From assembly GCA_034638255.1 (NCBI GenBank), contig JAWPGT010000083.1, forward strand, positions 1 through 64,000: a stretch of 64,000 nucleotides of DNA, written 5' to 3'. A model generated the notes under the pieces. That model was not told where the DNA came from. It did not search any database and was given only the letters and a program-made list of their open reading frames with translations. The DNA comes from Coprinus comatus (taxonomy: Eukaryota > Basidiomycota > Agaricomycetes > Agaricales > Agaricaceae). The number at the start of each line of letters is the position of its first letter. Position 1 is the first letter of the stretch. The translations under genes and the position numbers were made by a program. Positions 46,388 to 57,300 of this stretch are shown piece after piece.

Positions 46388-48410
46388 CCCAACAACAAGA
46401 CTCTACCTCAGGCCCCTCTCCTCTTGAATACTCGCCCTCCTCTCACTCATCTTCCACACCGAGCCTAAGCTCAACCACCAACGACACCTTTCCGTCACCA
46501 GCAACCACACCCCCTCGAACTGCATCTACAACAGGAGCTATCAATACTCCTCTTGCTTTCAATCCAGCTTTTGATCCTAACCAACTTCGACTGGACGATC
46601 CAGAAGTTCAAGTTCTTCTTGATACTGCTATCGAGGATATTCCTCCTCACATTCTCAATCGCCTGCACATTGACACTCTTATCGCTCGTGGTACTTACCC
46701 ACCTGGAACAACTCTGATTGAAGAACCCCAACTTCGCGCAGCCATCGTCCTGGCAAGGTTCAATGCCATTCCACCTACCATGGATCAAACAGAGACACCC
46801 ATTGCTCACCCCATACCCCGCATCGCAACCCAGACGCAGTCTCTCCCCTCATTGAACGACCGACCACTGCACCCTCTAGGTCAGATGGTAACTCGCCTGA
46901 ACCAGTATTTGCGACGGAAATTCACCCGAGAAGCGCACCTGCCACCCCCTCCATTCATAATTCGAGTACATCGGAATGGGGAAATCACTATAACTGGAGA
47001 AGGGGAGTTGGACATCCAAACATGCTCTCCTACCACGAGGATGGAGAGGCACCACGAGAGTTACCAGCTGGATCCAATGCCGAGTTTCTCTCCCTTCCAT
47101 ATTTCGAGAAACTCTATGAACTCTGGAATGTCCTCACCCACATTGCGTCGACGGCACGAGCAGAACGATATGCTCCAACCTCCGCACCCGGTCGCTTGGC
47201 ACAATTATACTTCGTTCGACAACTCGGGGAGACCGTTACCAAGTACCTCGCCCGTGCATCGGAGATCTCAGAAGCCTCTACCCCCACAACCAACCCTCCA
47301 CGACCAGATGACCCAACGGGATCGAATGTTCCTAGAAATGTTGGACGTGAGAACCCCAGCCTCCCAGCTAGCCAGGTTCCTCCCGCCAATCTCCTTACCG
47401 ACATCCCCAATACCTATCCAATCGCCCCAGACCATCCATTCGCCAACCTTGGTTCCAGATATCCGTATCGATACACCACGCCCGCTCTTTACCATCCCCC
47501 AAACCGACGAGAGGCCCGTATCTTACGAAATATCTCCAACCCACCATTCGAGTCGTCAAGAGCAGTTCACTATGCATCGTCATTAAGGGAACTGGCTGAT
47601 AAGATCATTGGTTCTGAGGATTTTGAACAACGGTTTGGAAGGTTCCCGATCTACAAGTTGAAGGAAGATATCATGAAGAAGGATATTCCCTTACTGGTCT
47701 ACAACCAGTTCACTGACGAAGAAAAGAAGTGTTACGATTATGGTTGCATTGTCTGTGGATTAGTCGGACACATTGGATCGTCATGCCCTGACTACCAATG
47801 CCGATTCTGCAACACCATGGGACATTATTCCTGGACTTGCAAGAATCGACCCACATCCCCAGTCATTGTCTCTCGACTCAATACTCCCGAGCCCCTGGAA
47901 CCAGCCACTCCCATCGCACTTACAAGAGCTCAAGATCAAATCACTCCCGAGATCTTTGGCACCCAGAAAGCTCATGGACTACAATTTCATCGTGTCGGAC
48001 ATACTTCCTCCCTCCTCACTCCTCTCCCTCGACGTCTCGATGAGAACCGAAACCCCGAATTCACCACTACTTATCTGTTAACCACTCATCCCACTTCGGA
48101 TCGAATTCTGGCTCTTACAAATGAGTGTCCCTTTCCTGCCAACTTGGAGAATGATGGAAACTATCGAGGAGATGCCAGACCATGGGTCAACCCCAGATTG
48201 CCACCTAACCGAGTCACCTATCGAGATGAGCAAGACAACCGCCGAGTAGATGAAATCCGCCACCCCTCCCAGTTCCTACACCGCATTTCACATACTCCTC
48301 CTCTTTGGGAAATCCCCACTTCAGCAGTACGCCACCCTCTTCCTGCCAGACCACCCACTCCGCTGCCCGCCTACCAAACTCGACCCTCTCGCTATGACAG
48401 ACGTGTCTAA
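46384..48410 (+). CDS. gypsy-2 third ORF, two overlapping frames, paired zinc knuckles
   Basis: ATG 46384 overlaps the pol stop by 4 nt (ATGA). The first frame (46384-47586, 400 codons) is Ser/Pro-rich with an LDDPEVQVLLDTAIEDIPPH helix. A second frame is open from 47022 to 48410 and overlaps the first for 565 nt. After 47586 it encodes an ELADKIIGSEDFEQRFGRFP segment and paired CCHC knuckles, CIVCGLVGHIGSSC and CRFCNTMGHYSWTC (about 47740-47835). The knuckles suggest nucleic-acid binding. Whether the two frames are joined by frameshifting near 47580 or are two proteins is not known. The classical gag knuckle is separate (near 42500). I know no standard name for this ORF. Confidence 0.7.
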
Positions 48411-48521
48411 ATGTGGACCTATTTTCTTTGAGTACTTTTTCTTTCCTTCTTATTTTCGTCTGGACTACTACCTTGAACTATTATTTATGAACTATGGACT
48501 AGTTCTCTAGAAAGGGGATAA

Positions 48522-49051
48522 TGTTACGGTTTCATATTTATCACGACTAATCATTAGAACTAATGATGGACGATAGTGTACTTTCTCTTACTCGTTTCAC
48601 ATAGCCTTGGACTACTGTTTCATATAGCCTCGGACTAGTACTTTCTACGGACTTCCACTTGTCGTTTCACTCACTGTTTCAGCTGTAGATAGTTTCACTC
48701 TCCTGTCTTACATGTATCAAGCATAGCCTACAACCTGTACTCGTAGTTGTATAAATACATGGACAGCGACAGAGATTAAGCTTCAGCTTAATACTCGTTG
48801 CCTCTCTTGTTCTCCCTGCTATCTCACTCTCTGTCCTCTGCCTGATAACCCCAGAACTCGGAGTCAGCTCTAACTCTTGCACGAACGACTTATTAGTAAG
48901 GAACACCTGTGATCTACAGTCTGAGTACTGTGGAGGTCGTCCCCTGAAAGTAGTCTCAGTAAGAGTAGACGTTCTCCTCCTATGAGCACCTTGAAGAGGT
49001 CCATCGTAGCATCGTCTATACCGAAACGGAGGTATAGGCAAGATCATAACA
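48522..49051 (+). repeat. 3' LTR of gypsy-2
   Basis: 530 bp, nearly identical to the 5' LTR; the few differences I saw include CACAACT/CACGACT near the start and CTACGAGC/CTATGAGC near the end. Confidence 0.93.
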
Positions 49052-49056
49052 GTATC

Positions 49057-49208
49057 CCTTATACATCTCTGTCTCCATACCTCTTGGTCACTAGGTTGAA
49101 AGGCCTTGAGATTGCAGCAGAGTGTTTATTGATCGCACGTTCCTACATGACTGCACTCTAGCGTTTAAGTTCCAGGAGTGTTCAGCTTAACAGTTCATGG
49201 TCATAACA
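49057..49208 (+). repeat. solo LTR of the gypsy-3 family, right part
   Basis: Continues the LTR interrupted at 40930 and ends GGTCATAACA. It matches the start of the inverted LTR at 49832. Confidence 0.85.
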
Positions 49209-49445
49209 CAAACAATGATCATTTATTTGCCTGTTCTTTTGATGAGCTCAATGCTGCTAGCAACAAGAAATATGGATGTCTCTGGTGAGTTTCTCTACTT
49301 GGAGTCACCAAAAGTGATGTTGCATTGTAGATTTTCCCATGGACAATCATTGATGCATTGCTCTCCCACAACTTCGGGAGATAGACAACAAAGTTGAATA
49401 CATATGGAGTATATTCTACTACAAGATTACCTATAGAATATAATA

Positions 49446-51125
49446 TTAAAATTGTATATGACCACCCCATGCAGCCAAAACAGCCTTGACATGGTCTGGC
49501 ATTGTTCCAATGAAATGGTCAACCCAGTCAATTGGTAGTGAGTCCCATGCAGCATGGACTACCAACTTTAATTCATCTACAGTGTTTGGTTGATGTTGAA
49601 GACAGTGTAGGGATGTTTTGAGGATATGCCAGATAGGCTCAATGGGATTTAAATCGGGAGATGATGGAGGATGATATGTAAGCAGGATATTTTTAGCTGC
49701 AAACCACTTCTTCAACATTTTGCTGATGTGGCTTGGGGCATTATCCTGTTGAAATTTGACATGTCCCCGGAGTTCATTCATCCATTTGTAGAAATCAAAA
49801 AGATATGGTTCAAGAACTTGTTCTTGGTACCTGTTATGACCACGAACTGTTAAGCTGAACACTCCTGGAACTTAAACGCTAGAGTGCAGTCATGTAGGAA
49901 CGTGCGATCAATAAACACTCTGCTGCAATCTCAAGGCCTTTCAACCTAGTGACCAAGAGGTATGGAGACAGAGATGTATAAGGGATACAACAGAAGAGAT
50001 TAAAGCTTAAGGCTTTAATCATCTAATACAGCAAGTATTTATACTATTCTAGGTATGTACCTAATAATAGCTACTAACTATGTATATCCTAAATACTCGT
50101 CATCGCTTTATAATCTACTCCATACACAATGCTAGAACTGTCAACAGGAGTAGGTGAGACATTGGGGTCAGGGACTATTTACTCCATATACAATGAAAGA
50201 TTAGTCAACAGGAGTAAAATGACGAAACAGATAACTAATGCTGGAGCTGGGGAAATGCAGACTTCTAAGCATAAGTGGAGTCTCATACTTAGTTTGACGT
50301 TAGGTCATAGCGATGTCATGGTGATGTCACCGGGGAATGGTATGTCAGGTGGAGTCGTCCATGGTGTCGTCATTGGGAATGAGTTCGGGGAAGATGGCGA
50401 ACAAGTCTTCCTCGGTGGTGGTGGTACGAGCCGGTGGTTTGGGTGGACTCATAACAGTATCTTTTAGATGTCATTCCTCCTCCATGTCCTCCTGGATAGT
50501 CCAACACAACCAAAGGCCCCTTCCAACCCTCTATGATACACCCCTACACCATAACTCATATGCTTGATTGCTTGAAGGTTGGGACAAGACATTCTTCAAG
50601 AAAGGCTTCATTGGGATGACGGGTTACAAAAATATGGCCTCGATGATCATCAAGACAAATATAGCACTCATCAGAATAGATGACACATTGAGAATTAGCC
50701 ATTGATGAGATACTATTGATCCATGCCCAGTTCAATCGTGCTCATTTGTGCTCATTTGTAAGGAAAGGTACCCTCAGAGCTACCCTCCAGTGGTAGTTCC
50801 CCTCAGCAAGAACTGGCCACACTGTGCTAACCGAAATTTGTAGTCCAATTTCATTCACAATTTGTTGAAAGGGTGTGCGACATTCTTTTCGTGCTGTACA
50901 AGCAAGTTGACACTTGTTGTAGTTATTTAGCTTCTTGGGCCTACCTATGCAAGCTTTGTTGGCAACTGAACCAGTCACTTCATAGTGCTTGATGATGTGT
51001 TGTGCAGTATTGGGCTGGACAATCTCCTTTTGGCCTGCTTCAGCTGCATTTCCTGTTGCATGGTAGTACCCAATGATTCAGTTTCTTGTGGGAATGTCAA
51101 CCTCTCTCCAAGAAGTCTTTGGCAT
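49446..51125 (-). pseudogene. Tc1-like DDE transposase, split by a solo LTR
   Basis: ATG 51125 (MPKTSWREVDIP) leads to a helix-turn-helix N-terminal region with the GRPKKLN motif, then the first catalytic Asp in VIYSDECYICL. After the LTR insertion (49832-50456) come the second Asp in KFQQDNAPSH and Glu in SPDLNPIEPIWHILK, about 34 residues apart as in Tc1 (DD34E). Three TGA codons (after TRN, NEHK and QSSI) and one TAG interrupt the frame. When the LTR is discounted the codons join in frame (TSKR/YQEQVLEPYLFDF). No terminal inverted repeats were identified with confidence. Confidence 0.8.
49832..50456 (-). repeat. solo LTR of the gypsy-3 family inside the Tc1 transposase
   Basis: A 625-bp inverted copy of the LTR at 40458/49057. 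Flanks GTACC (49827-49831) and GTATC (50457-50461) are a target duplication with one mismatch. Confidence 0.85.
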
Positions 51126-53180
51126 AGTAGTTAGAAAGGGTAGAATATAATTATATTTTGCCAAAAACACAACATGACATTCAACATGTGAAACAATCAT
51201 TATGTAAGCGACATCACTTTTGGTGCATACGAGTATCTTCCGTTACTCCTTTATTTAATATTAATACTCTCTTGTTTTAGTTACATTCACATTATCGCCC
51301 CTACACTTACAATCATTGTGCTACCTCAACTCAATCAGCATTCTCGCCAAAGCAGGTCAAAAGGAATCATTACACATCAAGTTTTGGAACAGGAGTGTGA
51401 ATGTTGAAACTGAGTTGGAGGTGGGAACATATTTTGTCTATATAAGTATTGTTTATCCCAAGCTCAAAGTTTCCATCAATTCCTATAGCTTCTATCTTAT
51501 TTCCCCAGCTCTAAGGTGTTTAACGCCTTGGCTCTAGTTAAAACTAGCCCCTCCTGCTAAGGGACAGTGGTGTGAACAGTGCTATGGACAAAGAACCCGT
51601 GTTGAAAGGGATTGTGTTTGAGACGTATATTATTGTGGAACGGTGATGATGTTGTCAATATTTGTTTCAATGTTGGCCTACATATATCTACTTCTGGTTG
51701 TCTCGTGTAGCGTTTCTGCGATGTTAATTCATATGAGGTGAAGGAATACAACACACAACCTTAACATACACACGTGAACATGTGGATTTTGTTAAGGAGA
51801 ATAATTTGGTCAACACGATCAGACCCTGTGCATTTCAGCATGTTCAGTGGATTTGAAGCCTTCATTCGAGTTTTGTGTCTCTTTGAAATTTGTCATAGAG
51901 GAAGTATTACGTCACTGTTCAGCATCCTATCACGTCATGCGATGATGACTTCTCTCTCCCTACTTCACTGAGCACTTGATCTGTGCTGGCTATGTTCCTC
52001 ATGAGCTCTTAGTTACCAGCCTGCGAGTCTCTCTACAGAACCATACTTGTGCAGTCATCGCTTGGACAATTCCCACACGTCTTCAGATTTATACTGCTCT
52101 TCAGGGATCAGAAGCTCAAATGTACCCTTGGCACCCTCTTCACCATTCCTGTGTCTGTCCTCAATTGGAGCTTGGATTACACTGGTCGTGTATGGAGTCA
52201 TGCAGGTCTCTGGTGGATTGTGTGTTAGGTTTTTCCCAGATATCTCCTTATCTTATCCATCTTTCCTAATCACTCCACTTATCTTATCCTGATGTTCTGG
52301 ACTCTTTCATAATGTTCTTTTCCCTTATTATGTTACTTACATATTCCCTTTGTGTGCTGGCAAGGGTCCTTATTGTTCTCCCCTTTTGGCTGTTCTTTGT
52401 TCTGGTAGATATATAAGTCCCTCATGTCTTAGCCAAACCATCCAATCAATTCCCTTCTTTCTGTGTCTGTGTCTGTGTCTGAGCTTAACTCTCTCTCAAC
52501 TTCACTCTCATTCTCAACATCACTCTCTACCATTCTGACATTGTGGATGGATACCGTGTAGTTAGGAAGGATGAGTGTGAGTCATCTCATCTCAATGTAT
52601 ATACTGTGACAGCATACCTTTTCACCCTCTACTCAGCCTATAATCATTGGTGGTCGGTTGATCACTGTCAATGAGATTGTCATTCTTCGACACAAACACC
52701 TAACTAAGATGAAGACCTTAGGCTGTCACCTATCTGACTTTGACAAGGAATTGTGGTCCTAAATCCTTGTTCTCCAAGCCTCAAGGCATACCAGACTCTT
52801 TCCAGAGACATCATTGTTGTGGGTTTCTTTTTCCTTTGCAACAATTTACCAAGGAATTACCAGATATGTAGGTCGTTCTGAGCATGTGGTTAACAATGTT
52901 TCAATGAAAAAGTTTATTCCTGCTGAAACATGGTGCATGCATCTGCTGCACAGCTACAATTACTTTGTTTGGTTTTTCTTCTTAGGTTGACTTGCACACT
53001 TTTGTGTTCAACTTCGAGGTTCTCTCTAAGGTTTTAGTACCAGTCTGAAAGGGTCTGGTATAATCCACTATGTTTTGGTCCTCCGTTCTCCCCTCTCTCC
53101 TTTGCTCTCTGTGGCATCCGTCACTTTCCTTTCCTCTTGCTTGCTCAGTGCTATTGTGTTCACCTTCGTCTTTATTATTC
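51126..53180. other. no gene confidently recognised
   Basis: There are short ORFs and pyrimidine-rich simple sequence (TGTGTCTGTGTCTGTG near 52463). A 100-nt open stretch near 52640-52760 (GGRLITVNEIVILRHKHLTK) looks coding-like but has no context. Nothing else could be supported. Confidence 0.4.
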
Positions 53181-53880
53181 ATGGATCTAGCCTATCTCTT
53201 GTCCACTACACCTACGAATCAATCTAAATCAACTGGTGAGGAGGATAGGATGTCACTACCACTTATTCCTCCTCCTCCATCTGTCCTTGATCCTGTTCAT
53301 CCACCAGTCACAGCTGATTCCGGTGTTCAGGGTGCCGTGGATGACGAATCTGAAGCTGCAAGTACTCACGATCAGCTAGTGCGTCAACTCAACATTGACA
53401 GCAATGGGACTGGAAATCAAGTTATGGTATCAGATCTTTGGACGGCGTTTTTTTAAACTGTATAGACATCCATTTGGACGTATGAATTCTATGTTTCAAA
53501 AGAGTGCTAGGATGTGGTTGAAGGGGTTGAATAAAGGAGATCCGGGATATGTATGTGAAATTTCCTGACACACTCTTCCGACGCTGTCACTAAATTTTGT
53601 TTTATATTTATATTTCTAGATTTGCGAGTCATGTACAATCCAACCAGGTTATGGAGTTGGATGTGATCGTGAACATATACGATGTCAATTATGTTTTGAA
53701 CGACATCATGTTTGTTCACGTATAAGTGATTTTAGAAAGCAAATGATTATGGAGAAATTGAGGTTGGAGGAAAATGAGTATAATTATCTCATTAAATTTG
53801 TCCCTCCTAGAGGAAGTGGTATTTGTGTTAGTCATGTTGGATTGCCAGTGTGGTCTACTCAGGCTCATATTACTACAAAT
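53181..53880 (+). pseudogene. cysteine-rich, possibly zinc-binding gene truncated by copia-2
   Basis: ATG 53181 (MDLAYLLSTTPTNQ) opens a Ser/Pro-rich N-terminal part. Around 53440 the frame appears to slip by one base (VSDLW to RRFFKLYRHPFGRMN). An intron (about 53550-53619, GTATGT..TAG) joins KGLNKGDPGY to ICESCTIQPGYGVGC and RCQLCFERHHVCSR. The spacing C-x2-C-x8-C..C-x2-C-x6-C resembles the small cysteine clusters of many basidiomycete hypothetical proteins. The frame is open up to 53880, where the copia-2 LTR begins; the remaining 3' part is not in the window. Function unknown. Confidence 0.5.
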
Positions 53881-54100
53881 TGTTGAACTATTATTAGTTC
53901 TATGATGACATTCTCTAATGGCATTACGCTGATGAACATGTGACTTAATATGTTTTCGCACGGACCAATGTAAATATGTATATAAACTTGTATTCCAGCA
54001 TTATATACACTCAGTTCCTTCTACTACAACAACCACCTCACCCTCAGTAAGTGTTAGTCGTACCTACCCATGCATACCACGCTACACTCTTGTTTTAACA
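53881..54100 (+). repeat. 5' LTR of copia-2
   Basis: 220 bp with TG..CA ends; the first 103 bp recur at 60296-60398 with a few substitutions. Confidence 0.85.
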
Positions 54101-54112
54101 GGTTATGGGCCC
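54101..54112 (+). promoter_or_regulatory. copia-2 primer-binding site (initiator tRNA-Met anticodon arm)
   Basis: GGTTATGGGCCC directly follows the LTR and is identical to the copia-1 site, although the LTRs are unrelated. Confidence 0.65.
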
Positions 54113-54384
54113 TGGTTAGCCTGTACGACTCACGTTGCGCACTCGACGAGTACTACTCATCGTGCAGCACTGAGCTCGAGGGTGAAGCTGGATTCACCTG
54201 TGAGGGAAGTCTGAGTTCTGCTCACTCGAGACAATTGACCTACCAGTGTTCTCTAAGCAAACCCTTACCATACTCGGTTAGCCGGATAGCTTGTAACTTA
54301 GTAGAACATAGCGCAGTTAATGCAGCTTTAGTTCCTAGTTCTGATGAATGTTCTGTTGTAGACTTACATCTCCAAACATTACTC

Positions 54385-57300
54385 ATGGCTGCTTTGATCC
54401 CTTTGATCCCAGTCCTCACAGGCACTGCCAACTATCAAGTGTGGTCAGCACATGTTATGTCTATTGCCAATATGATCCACATGGATGGATGGTGTGTAGC
54501 GAGAATGATCGATGGCACTGCCACAAGGCCTGCTGCTGTCGGTGGTTCCCCCGCAACTGCCAATACTGCTATGGTACCCCCCACAAACGTCGAAGAGATT
54601 CGAAAGTTTGACAACGTTGAGGCCTTTGCTCTTGGGATGCTAAATTCCCAATTGAGTGATGAGATGCTTTGACATGGTGAAACAACCTCCGACGATCTCT
54701 GGACACACCTGAGACAAGTTTATGGCACATTTTCGGCAGGTGCAGCTTACAAGCTGTATGCTTCTGCAGATTCGTTCCGATTATCTGGTGTGAATGATCC
54801 TTCTAAAGAGATCTCCACCTTTAGGGACTACTTCACGCAGTTAGAGCAAGCCTCGCCCCCAATCAACGTCCCCGGTATCCTCCGTGCGCTGATGTTGATG
54901 ACTCGCATTCCTCCTCAATGGAGTGCCACTCGTGCTGCCCTTCTTGTTCAATACGGTAATGCCCTTTCGACCTTAATGGTCCAAATTGTCTCTGACGCCA
55001 TTATGGGTGCATGGCGAGATTCCCGTGGTGCCGCCTCTGCTTCTCGTGCCGCTTCAACTGGCATTAAAAACTACAAGGGTGCAAAGCCCTATTCTAAACC
55101 CCAAGGAGGCGCTTCTCAGCAGCCCCAACAACAACAACAGAATGCTTCTGGGTCTAATTCTAGACCAAATCAGAACCAGAACTCCGGTTCCAGTGATGCT
55201 TCTGGAGGGGATAAGGATAAAAAGAAGAAGCATCGACACAGAAAACGTGGCGGTAATAAGGCAAACAAAGCCGAAGGGGATGATGGTAACGCTGATATGA
55301 TTTTGTCACCTGCTATTCTGGAGTCTTTCACGACTCCCACTAACAAACCTACTACCACTCGTTCTCTCATTGAGAGAATGAAGACTACTGATCCCCGCCT
55401 CAGGGCAGTGGCCTTGAAAAAGGCTGCAGATGAAGTCGTTGTGCACGGTGTCAAGCCTCCTGCTCCTCGTGCTACTCTTCTTCCCCCTGCTGGGCACCTG
55501 GTCAGTCGTACCCGGTATCAGAAAAAGAAGACAGAGGTCTTCGAGAAGATGGGTGCTCACCTTGGCTTTGGCGTGGTTGAACCCTGTCCCCCATCACCTC
55601 CACTATCGCTTGATGCGATGGTGTCACACATCCTTCCTGAAGAGGAAGTTGATTCGTCTTCAGTTTCTACACCTGGGTCCCCCATGTGCAGATCAAAGTC
55701 TCCTTCCTATGTCCCTCCTTCTGATGTCCCTGAAGCGATCTCCGAGGCTGACGCCTACATGAATGATCCGGACTACGAGGCTGATGGTGATTATGAGGTC
55801 GATGATGGTTGGTACAATGAGTACGTTCCTTTCTTCTCTCAAGAATTCTTCTTAACTAAATGGAACTTACAGAGATGCCCCAACCCAGCAAGGTTGGGGA
55901 GACGAACCAATCGCTCCATCAGACCCCATGTTCTAGAGCGTCATATTGGACTGCCGGACTATAGTCGGACTATTGCTAGTTCTCTTTTATCATCTACTAC
56001 TACTGTTTGTACTCCTGTTTCGGTTTTGAATATGACTCCTTCTCCCGCTTCAACTAGTGATCATTTTGTCTTACCAACGAAATACCTAAAAGATCCTAAG
56101 AATGGTGATGAACCAGTTAAACCTCTTGAATGCTTATGCAACTTCTGTGAAGACAAAGGAAAACCTAATTATGCTAGAGAGTCTGCAGTTTGGCTCCTCG
56201 ATTCAGGCGCTAGCTTTAATTGCACACTGCATATAGCTGACTTTATCGAGTTAGAGGAAGGAGAATTTGGTGGTGTCAGAGACGCCAGCAATAATCTCAT
56301 AACCATAAAAGGTCGTGGGAAAGTTCTCTTTCAACACAATGTAGACAGAGTTATTAGAACGACTCCACTATACCCGGTCTATTATCTAGAGTCTCTCTCC
56401 ATGAGAATCATTTCACCTGGCGCCTTATGGCTGCAAGGAATGAGGAGTGAGTCTAATTTAAAGTGAACCAATATTTATCGTTCAAATGGAAAGATATTTA
56501 TGCATGCATCACGCATCCCAGTGTTCAAAGTCTTAGAAGATGCCCTCCATCACGTTCACACTAGGATGGTGTGTCACTATACTGCGAACCAGGTGCTCTC
56601 TTATTGCGCATCAAAACTTTCTATTTATGATCTTTGGCACCATCAAATGGCGCATCCTGGAAAGGAAGTATTGCGACAATTACCAAAACACTCAGAAAAA
56701 GTACCTGAGTTCGACATTCCTATCTCCGGTCAAGTATGTGATGGTTGTGCTCGAGGCAAAATGTCTGATGATGCACATCGTCCTTCTTTGACAAGAGCGA
56801 AGTCATTTTTAGAATTGATCCATAGTGATCTTCTAGAATTCCCCGTTGCCTCGTATCACAAGTACAAGTGGGCAATGACGTTCTATGATGATTATTCAAG
56901 CCACGCCTGGATCCTCCTCCTACGAGCCAAATCTGATGCCTTGATGGCACTTGAAAGATTCTGTGCCTTTGAGGAAAAACAATTTGGTAACACGATTAAG
57001 CATATCCGGACCGACAATGGTGGAGAATATGTTTCTAAGAAATTTGAGGAATTCCTTCACTCAAAAGGAATAGTACATGAGACGTCTGCACCACATATAC
57101 ACCAGCAGAATGGTAGAGCAGAAAGACTGAACCACACACTTCAGGAAAAGGCGCAAGCCATGCGACTTACTGCATGCTTACCAGATTCTTGGTGGGAATT
57201 TGCCCTTAACACGGCAGTTCATTGTTACAATAGAACTCCCATCAAACGTCTTGAATGGAAAACTCCCATAGAAATGGTAACAGGGAAGAAGCCAGATCTA

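Larger units (their letters stand above)
40931..49051 (+). mobile_element. gypsy-2, complete chromovirus with a third ORF
   Basis: The 530-bp LTRs (40931-41460 and 48522-49051) are almost identical, so insertion was recent. A perfect 5-bp target duplication GTATC lies at 40926-40930 and 49052-49056. The order is LTR, self-priming site, gag with zinc knuckle, pol with chromodomain, post-pol ORF with two zinc knuckles, polypurine tract AGAAAGGGGATAA (48509-48521), LTR. One TGA interrupts pol, and gag may be frameshifted. Confidence 0.93.

Noticed and set aside
50129..50467. Apparent gene starting MLELSTGVGETLGSGTIY
   Set aside because: It lies inside a solo LTR and recurs in each LTR of the family; it is antisense to the coding end of the third ORF.
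52047..52292. Hydrophobic ORF resembling a membrane protein
   Set aside because: Overlapping ORFs in other frames are equally long and there is no recognisable family signature.
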